This document shows, in pieces, positions 57,066-64,000 of a DNA stretch of 64,000 nucleotides (position 1 is the first letter of the stretch; the number at the start of each line of letters is the position of its first letter). Source of the stretch: Diadema setosum (lineage: Eukaryota > Echinodermata > Echinoidea > Diadematoida > Diadematidae); the NCBI RefSeq assembly GCF_964275005.1, contig NC_092694.1:32686967-32750966 (forward strand), written 5' to 3'. The notes beneath the pieces were generated by a model that was given only the letters and a program-made list of their open reading frames with translations, had not been told where the DNA came from and ran no database searches. Position numbers and translations under genes: made by a program.

Positions 57066-59091
57066 ACCAAGACCATTGAAGACTGATAGAGTAATTATCT
57101 AAGTTACTGATATCAGCCAATCTTTGACATCTAGTAGACTTATAAAAATACAGCAACTCGTACAGATTTTCTTTTTGAAGGCCTATACAATTGTATTCCC
57201 AAGACCTTCTAGATTGAACATTTTGTCAGTCAGATGGACTAATAACATGGGAAGTTTGCGCAAGGACATACATTAAGAGCAGAGTCTGCTTTGTAGAAAC
57301 ATGGCTTTTTTTTTTTTTTTGCTAATAAGAATATTCGTATAAAAATGCATGCATTATATGCCTTTCATACTTACATGTTAACACTATTATACACAGAGTC
57401 AAGGCAAATACGTCTTAATAGCTTACGACTTTCATATTTACATGTTTATAGGCAATATGAAATCACCATAAATATAACGTAAGGTACACAGCATAAAGAC
57501 ATAATTTTATTCAAATCTTGTCAATCCATGGTGCAGTATGTTCGCAATAACGAAACGTATGCCTTAATAACAAACTTTACTTCTTGTACTAACTACGATT
57601 TCATCTACTCTGTAAAGAACTTTGCATGGTTTTTAGCTTTGCCAATGGCCGATGTCTTGTTGTCTTTTTGTTATTATTCCTCAATCATTGTACAGTGTTT
57701 TCATTTTACAATGTTTTGTTTACCTTATTCTCTGTTACCAAAGAAAGCGGAATGTAGGCCTACGTGTTTTTGTGGAAAATATGGAATTGATATTTGAATT
57801 GGATTGCACTGAGTTGAATTGAATTAAATCTATGTACGTTTCTCTGCCCGCACATGGTAACATTTTTTTACTTTGTTATAAATACTGTTTCGGAGAGAAA
57901 AGCATTTTACAAGCTCTGCTTTTTAGCTTTCCTTCCATTTTCAATATTATTTGGTAAATATCAGGCATCTGTTCTTCTAAATTTATTGTGTTCATATTTA
58001 TTATTTCGATATAATTATTAATGTCCGTGTTCTTGTGCATGATATGATTTACTCACTTATAATCTTGATTGAGAATGAAAATAAACAAATGAAATGAAAA
58101 TATGATGAACGTCAAACCAATCAGTGCAGAGATCTGCCACGGTTTTGATAACTTCATATTAATTCATTAATATGTTCGTTTGTTTGTATTGTTGTTGTTG
58201 TTGTTTTATTGCTATTAAACTTGGCATCGATCATGCACTGAAAACCTTGCAGGTGCCTATGCTGTTAATCTAACTTCCACAGCTCTTTTTTTTTTTTTTT
58301 TTTTATTGACAGTCACGTTTTCCCCCGCAGAGCTTTTGACTTTAGAAAAAGAAAGAAACATAGCTGGGTGAAGCAATCCGGCAATGCTGGCAAAGGCCTT
58401 TGCAATACAATGGAAATCAATGAAATTACACGATCGCCATCTTTGATTAAAAAAAACCAAAACAATATGAGTACACAAAGAAATGTGTACTGTTATAGGA
58501 AGAAAAACAAGCATCAAAAGTTTGATGCCTTTCAAATTTGAAAGTCAAGCGAAATGCAAAGTTAGAAAGAATAAGATACAAAAAAAAAAATCCCATACAA
58601 CGGGCTAGAAATGAAAAAAGCGCGACTCATTAGAAGGAATTTCAACGAAGTCAGGTAAGCAATACAGATTTCGCAATGTTTTGCTAAATACCTAAGGGCA
58701 TTATCATTAAAATGAAAAGATATATAGGCCTATCACTCTCTCTCTATCCATTTGAACATATTTTTCTCCTGGATTAGGTATTTATTTCAACAATACAACT
58801 TTAAATTGTATCAGATAGAAGGTAGTCTGCAAGCTTTGTCTTGATTCTGGACAATGAAATTTTGTCATTCAAAAGAGAGGGGAAAGTAAAAAAGAAAAAA
58901 AAGTATGATTGGATGACCTTGACATATTCGTTTTGACCAGTTCATACCCTTCACTTTTTGTTTCTATTTTGTCTAATTTTATGTTCAAAGTGTTTTCTCC
59001 TTCTATTTCCTTTGAGAGACCACCTTTCAGCAGCATGGCTTAAAGAGTGCATGAATAAACGGCGCAATCAATCAATCTCTTTCTCCCGAAG
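57066..59091. other. AT-rich stretch, probable intron or upstream region
   Basis: Contains T runs (57306-57320, 58287-58305). The final 60 bases before the SRCR exon include GCGCAATCAATCAATC, the kind of tail seen in SINE or LINE copies. No exon recognised. Confidence 0.4.
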
Positions 59092-59223
59092 GTGACATTC
59101 GACTTGTGGGCGGCTCGTCGTTGGTAGAGGGTCGATTGGAGGTGTTTTATAACGGTGTTTGGGGGACGATATGTGACGAGGGCTGGGACGACATTGATAG
59201 ACTGGTAGTGTGCAAGCAACTAG
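59092..59223 (+). CDS. SRCR domain, N-terminal exon
   Basis: 44 codons, from acceptor tctcccgaag to donor CAACTAG followed by gtaagt. The product [18 protein letters not shown] and then [20 protein letters not shown] is the classic SRCR start, with two of the six cysteines. Confidence 0.92.
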
Positions 59224-62200
59224 GTAAGTTTACAACGAAAAAAAAAAAAATGTCAAAACTGGAGTTGTCTCATTCTTTCTTTGAGTAATAGCCCATTTAT
59301 GTTTTTCATAAGCCAGACTCTCATTCCATTTCATCTTGTTCCATTCCATTTTATATTCTGTTTAGTAGCTGTGTTCATGATTTTTCTCATTTTTTTTTCA
59401 ATATTGTCATGAGTCATAGTCTTTGTTTTCTTTTAGTTATCTACTCTTTTGATTGTCTTTCCATATCATGATTCACCAATCGCGAGTGGATTATGTTTTG
59501 TTTTGTTTTTGTTTTGTTTTGTTTTGTTTTGTTTGTTTGTTGTTTGTTGTTGTTGTTGTTGTTTTTTTTTTTGGGGGGGGGGTTACAATGGACTTTGCTT
59601 TGGAAGAGAGAGAAAAGTAAAGTCACTTCAGATAAGTCTGCAGGTATAGATTTTGTGGTTATTGGTTATTTGTAAATGTAAACGCATGTAATAAAAATAC
59701 CGATTCTTTTGGTTATCATTCAAGGATCTGCGGGGCTGCTTATTATAATGTAGCAATATTTCTAGATTGTCAAAACAAAGTAAAATTCACTTTATCCTAT
59801 ATTGCAACTTTGAAGCATGGAAGCTGGTTCGGAGTTGATGTAGAGCTATTAGGATGTATGACATAGGACACTCTAGATAGACTAATACTGTTAGCTTTCA
59901 TGCCCAAAATCCATTATTTTTGAAAATCAATTTGAATGTAATTATCAATTATTCAGGTTTCCCAGTCGCTACCTCCGACACCCCATCGTACCCCGCTGCC
60001 AGCGCATTGCAGCAAATATGGTTGAGGGACGTGGGCTGTGCTCCTGGGGACGAGAGATTAACAGACTGCGTCACCAACGATCAATGGGGAGATACTGTGA
60101 CGTGTTCACATCAACGTGACGTCACCATCCGCTGTTCTGGTAATGATGAACTTTTAATGATTATAAGAACGTACTCACAATTGCCATGATAATACAGATA
60201 TTCTATCATGAGTACACTAGTGGACAGAGATCCTTGGCTTCCAAATGGAGGTCGCAAGTTCGATTTCCGCCAAGTACTCATTTCTCTGAAGAGGGTTATA
60301 AAGGTACAAATGTTATTTTGAAAAGGGTAGCCAGGTAGAGCATTAAAGAGAAAATGCAGTCCAAATATAATTTGGTCTGATAAGAAAGAGCAAAATCTTA
60401 CGAGTCAAGGGTATAATTTTGATCAAAATCGGATGAAAAATAAGGAGTTAAGGCATTTGAAGTTTTGCTATTTGGGGGGGGGGGGAACCGTTCTTGAACG
60501 GTCAATATGAATATGCAAGTGGCAAAATGAGCATGTCATACCCTCACAACTTACCATATAGACCGATTCAATTTCGATGACCTATTCACCTACCGCCGCT
60601 AGCGGCGCTATAACGGTCGCCATAACTGGGGGCCAACGGGGCTTCCAGCGAGCTAGCTACCCAGCGAGTTGCACTTGCAGCTCAGCAGCCTAGCGTACCC
60701 ATCGCGCATAGTTCGCCGGGCCTGGCCGCTGCGCCGCGGCCGGCAACCGCCGCGCTAATATTGTGATTGTTTACTCACTGTGGGAAAAGTCATTTAGCGG
60801 CTTTTAATGATTTTCTTTTGGACAAATTGATATGAGTGATTCAGACATATTGATCTACAATGAAAGCTTCAAAGGAAGGATCAGGAAAACATATTGTGCA
60901 GTTGCTGGGTGCACAAATAACAGAAAAAATGGAAATGGAAGCTGCACGGCAGTGTGTGAAATTCAGACACCGTTGACGCATGGTAAATTAAGGCAAGAAT
61001 TAAAGACAATTAGTGAAATACAACGGTATAAAAAATGCACAGATTTCGAAACAAACTATGTCTACTAGATTCTCTATTAACTATTTTAATTAGGTTATCA
61101 CTGCATATTCGTAAAATATGTTGTTCATCTTAAAAGACAAGTTTAGATCAAAGAGTTTGATAATTCACTGATTGTTTTTTCTTATCCTTGGTGTCCTACT
61201 TGCCAAAGTTAGAATACACTTCCTGGCTAGACTTTATTATTATGACAAACATTTTACAGCCTACACTACAGCTAAATAAATGTTTCAAGATGCGTTAAAT
61301 TCTTATATTGTTTTCACTTCTTCAATGTTCAGCACTGAATTGATCATAGGCCTATTCAATTTTGGCCTGGAACTCTGCATTTGACTTTTGATAAAGTGAT
61401 ACTTATAAATATTAAACCATGGATGGTGACAAACATATCCGTTTCATAATCATACCAAGAAAGTATGATTTAAAGATCACTTTTGTAGATTATAATATTA
61501 GGCGTTAGCGTGATGTTATGCAAGGTTACTTAGACCTAAAGCCCTTAAAACAGTAGAAGTTTTGGTTGTAGACATCAGGCGACGTAGTCGTTAGAAACGC
61601 CTAGATTTATATTCCGTTTGGTTTACTTAGTTAGGCTTGCCCGAAGTTATCGACAACCGAAAAATAATGATATAGGACGTAGGGTTCTAGAAATCAATAG
61701 GTCTAGATCTAGTCTGGACTCTTGCCTAGATTTCTAGACAAGATCTAACGTTAGACAGATTCTACCCTGCTGGTCCGACACTCCCGAGTAAATTCAAAAG
61801 CCTGCCCTAAAAAGATTAAGTTAACTGATAGCTTGCAATTTATTGCGCCATATTTAGCTCACGATTCTTATCCATATTGTATCTAATTATATCAGTTAAC
61901 TTGTCAACAGTCTAGGCTTACTAGAAACGTCTGCCTGCGCCTAGCAATAATTCTCCCCAGCGGTTTTTATTCTCTTACACAAATGTGAATATACGGGGCT
62001 TACATGCGAGTACCCAAGTCATCGCCAAAGAAATAGAGTCTACAAACACTCACGGATCGTACCGATATTTACCTTGAAATTCAAGTTTTGGCTATATACA
62101 GCCGTATGTCATCTACCCATTCGCTCATTGTCGGTACAAGTTGTTTGATTTTATTTATATTTAATCAGCTAGCGAAAAAAAAAAATGTAGACGAGACAAA

Positions 62201-63865
62201 GCCAGATGCGTCGATCGCTGCCAGCGCCAGAGATAACTTGCCGGCTGGCGCCGGGTGGTAAAAGCACTGGCTGCCGCTGGCACCCTTGCCACGCACGCAG
62301 GGCGCTTGCCGACCCGGCCTGTTTGGCCCCCAGTTATGGCGTCGCCTTAAGAGGGCGCACTTCCATGAACAGTTGCTTGAATCGGTCTATAGTTTGTACA
62401 TAAAATTTTGAAATTTACAATTTTTCATTCCAACGCAATTATGCCCGAGGCTCAAATCATCATAAAACTATTCTGAAGTTATTCAACTAGGAATAACATG
62501 CTTCAGACTTCAATGAGAGAAACATTGAAATTTCGTCCTTTTTTGTACACGATTAATTGAAAATTGAGGGTATGACATGGTTAGCTCACTCATTTGCATA
62601 TTCATATCCATTGTACAAGAATTGCTTTGCAGAAATTAGCAAAACTTCAAAATGTCATTAAAAAATTCAGGTCATGACTTCCTTATTTTTCATCAGATTT
62701 CTGTCAAATTTTTACCATTACTCCTTTTTATCAAGCCAACCTATATTTGGACTGGATTTACCTTTTAACAACGGCAGGGCTCTGTAGTCCAACAAAGCAG
62801 TGACAAAATAGAAAGACCATTCATCATCGTTATGTGTAGTGACTTGGCTCAGTTGTAGCGCGTCCGCCTTCGGATCCGAAGGACCGGGTTTGATTCCCGC
62901 GTAAAACTGACCAATGTTGTGTGTAAATGCACCGTCCCCTTTAGTTAGAAGCAGAACACTCTGTCCCTCGGATTTAGGACATAAAATTGAGGTCCCGTGT
63001 GTGAGAGAGTCACAACTCATGCACTAAAAGATTCCGATTCATTCATTCAGAGCAAAGAGCAGGGTGCATAACACGGTGAAGTCTGTGGTCTCGCCTCACA
63101 TCCAACTGGGCCCCATTGAAGACTAGCTATATAGTGCAACTGGTTATGGGCTATCCAGCCATCTACTCAGATGGAATTGAAACAGTCAATCAATGATACG
63201 ATCAATCATGATTGTCATTATATTTTTATCACTGTTATTGTTATCATCAGTATAAGTATTATTGAGATTACCATCATTGTCGTTCTTCTTCTCCTTATCT
63301 TTTTCTTCTTGTGCGTGTTATCATTATCATCATTATCATTATTATTTTCATCATTATCATTCTTATTATCATCGACATCTGTATTAATAACAGCGGTAGT
63401 ACTTGTCATTGTTTGTAAGTATAATAATTAGCATTGAAATTAGGATAATCAATGTTATTGTAGACAGACCCTCCTCTCTCCCTCTCTTTCAAACCTCTAT
63501 TTCTCTTTTCCCTTAATTCGCTAAAGGTCTAAACCTCAACATTGCCCCAAATTATGTCGGATGCTTCGATTTTTCAAGCATTTCTGGCATCACGAGAAGC
63601 GTCGATCTGGGATCGACAACAGCCATTGAAGACTGTCTTGAAAGTTGCTCCGACGACAGCACCCATGCGGCTGTAGCCGGTGAGAATTGTTTTTGCGCCG
63701 ATAACTTCATGTCCTCGTCGGGAGCTATGCCCGACCAGATGTGCTCCTCGCCCTGCCCGGGAAACCAGGGGCAATTATGCGGAGGTGGCAGCGCCTACTT
63801 GTCAACATTTACAGGTTGGAATTCACTCATTTGAATTTTGTGTTTGCCCTACATGTAATTCCGTT

Positions 63866-63909
<44 letters not shown>

Positions 63910-64000
63910 TTTTTTTGGTTATTTTTGTTCAAGTTACATTTCGATTTTCTAAAAACTACTGTATATAATTCGTTTTATTTTTGTTTTAGCTGATTGCTAC
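59092..64000 (+). CDS. SRCR-WSC domain protein gene, partial (runs off the window end)
   Basis: Exons recognised: 59092-59223, 59957-60139, 63527-63814, and probably one starting at 63990. All junctions are phase 1 with GT-AG signals. The first two exons form one SRCR domain with six cysteines; splitting over two exons and six cysteines fit group A. The third is a WSC domain. Such modules occur in secreted or membrane receptors; SRCR genes are greatly expanded in some echinoderms as putative immune receptors (established for that group; role here inferred). The 5' end is uncertain (see the 27-nt exon) and the 3' end is outside the window. The intron before the WSC exon holds a nested transposon and a SINE. 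Ligand unknown. Confidence 0.85.
59499..59582. repeat. (TTTTG)n, (TTG)n and G-run low complexity
   Basis: In the intron between the two SRCR exons. Produces Phe/Cys-rich open frames that are not genes. Confidence 0.9.
59957..60139 (+). CDS. SRCR domain, C-terminal exon
   Basis: 61 codons, acceptor attattcag, donor TGTTCTG followed by gtaatg. Contains [27 protein letters not shown] and VTIRCSG, supplying the remaining four cysteines of the domain. Confidence 0.92.
60235..60300 (+). repeat. Possible tRNA-derived fragment
   Basis: CTTCCAAATGGAGG followed by AAGTTCGATTTCC resembles an anticodon arm and B box, but no A box or acceptor stem is recognisable. Confidence 0.25.
60559..62389. mobile_element. 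TA-flanked DNA transposon remnant with THAP-like ORF, 1.83 kb
   Basis: The ends TAGACCGATTCAA and inverse are flanked by TA (60557-60558 and 62390-62391). A second inverted block, CGCCATAACTGGGGGCCAA, lies about 60 bases in from the left end and about 45 from the right. Tips are GC-rich (60580-60760 and 62200-62350) and the middle is AT-rich. Among animal DNA transposons, P, Kolobok and ISL2EU types carry THAP domains; a 2-bp duplication would favour the last, but this is tentative. Confidence 0.7.
60832..61068 (+). CDS. Short ORF with THAP-like zinc motif start (transposon remnant)
   Basis: A 78-aa frame in the left third of the TA-flanked element. [15 protein letters not shown] resembles the beginning of a C2CH THAP DNA-binding domain (Cys-x4-Cys followed by Thr/Asn/Arg). 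The later Trp, Pro and Cys-x2-His parts of the domain are missing. It may be a first exon of a former transposase or a decayed fragment. No other transposase part is seen in 61070-62200. Confidence 0.4.
   Translation: MSDSDILIYNESFKGRIRKTYCAVAGCTNNRKNGNGSCTAVCEIQTPLTHGKLRQELKTISEIQRYKKCTDFETNYVY
62838..63197 (+). repeat. tRNA-derived SINE
   Basis: The head has A box TGGCTCAGTTG (62845-62855), an anticodon-like stem GCCTTCGGATCCGAAGG and B box GGTTTGATTCC (62887-62897). A body of roughly 290 bases follows and ends in ATTGAAACAGTCAATCAATGA. The body tail recurs at 51135-51305. It is in the intron before the WSC exon. Exact ends and target duplication were not resolved. Confidence 0.65.
63527..63814 (+). 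CDS. WSC domain exon
   Basis: 96 codons with no stop, after a pyrimidine tract and acceptor gctaaag, ending ACATTTACAG followed by gttgga. It has no internal start near its beginning, so it is easy to miss. The order [44 protein letters not shown] matches the WSC pattern with eight cysteines, a putative carbohydrate-binding fold. Confidence 0.88.
63862..63918. repeat. (TTTC)n microsatellite
   Basis: About 12 TTTC units followed by a T run, in the intron after the WSC exon. Confidence 0.95.
63990..64000 (+). CDS. Start of next exon of the SRCR-WSC gene (cut by the window end)
   Basis: TTTTTGTTTTAG is a good acceptor and phase-1 reading continues as (A)DCY. Only eleven bases are visible. Confidence 0.4.

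Larger units (their letters stand above)
60347..62764. mobile_element. TTAA-type TIR element, split by a THAP-ORF transposon
   Basis: Left arm 60347-60556 and right arm 62392-62764 are inverse copies: CAGTCCAAATATA near each tip, GATGAAAAATAAGGA, TTTGAAGTTTTGCTA, ATATGAATATGCAA and CATGTCATACCCTCA in the same order from both ends. TTAA flanks both sides (60343-60346 and 62765-62768). Without the inner element it would be about 583 bp. It lies in the intron before the WSC exon. Confidence 0.8.

Noticed and set aside
60832-61068. Stand-alone host THAP gene
   Set aside because: Only the first zinc ligands are present and the frame sits between transposon TIRs, so it is treated as an element remnant.

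Overview
The window looks like nuclear DNA of an invertebrate animal, most likely a deuterostome such as an echinoderm. It is AT-rich and has spliced genes with GT-AG introns, many short inverted-repeat transposons and abundant microsatellites. Its gene content is a tandem cluster of CYP2-clan cytochrome P450s beside an SRCR/WSC-domain receptor gene, which fits sea-urchin-like genomes. The species call is an inference. I saw no bacterial genes, CRISPR array or retrovirus-like element.

Gene layout. A decayed P450 lies on the minus strand at 1.06-6.27 kb (exon 3 and exon 2 remnants). A complete three-exon P450 (514 aa) is on the minus strand at 9.36-14.60 kb. Two complete three-exon P450s are on the plus strand at 32.21-39.86 kb (513 aa) and 47.20-52.24 kb (515 aa). 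All three intact genes have two phase-1 introns at the same places: after a Gly-Lys-Gly motif near residue 125-136, and inside the heme-binding loop just before the Arg-Arg-Lys-Cys motif. They therefore arose by local duplication as a divergent cluster. From 55.7 or 59.1 kb to beyond the window end, a plus-strand gene encodes an SRCR domain (split over two exons) followed by a WSC domain. All its visible introns are also phase 1.

Between and inside the genes lie transposon fossils, mostly short non-autonomous DNA elements with target duplications that can be read directly: many TTAA-flanked inverted-repeat elements, TA-flanked and TTA-flanked elements, hAT-like elements with 8-bp, 5-bp or 7-bp duplications, and a 3-kb CACTG-ended foldback element. 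The 17.5-26.0 kb block is the most striking. Two TTAA elements are each split by a 3-kb insertion that carries its own tandem array of hairpin-bearing units, and one array is in turn split by another TTAA element. A second nest, a THAP-like ORF element inside a TTAA element, fills the SRCR-WSC intron.

Functionally, the P450s would be ER-anchored monooxygenases that share an unusual loss of the C-helix tryptophan. The SRCR-WSC protein is probably secreted or on the cell surface. No regulatory site is clear enough to name beyond splice sites, start context and candidate poly(A) signals.
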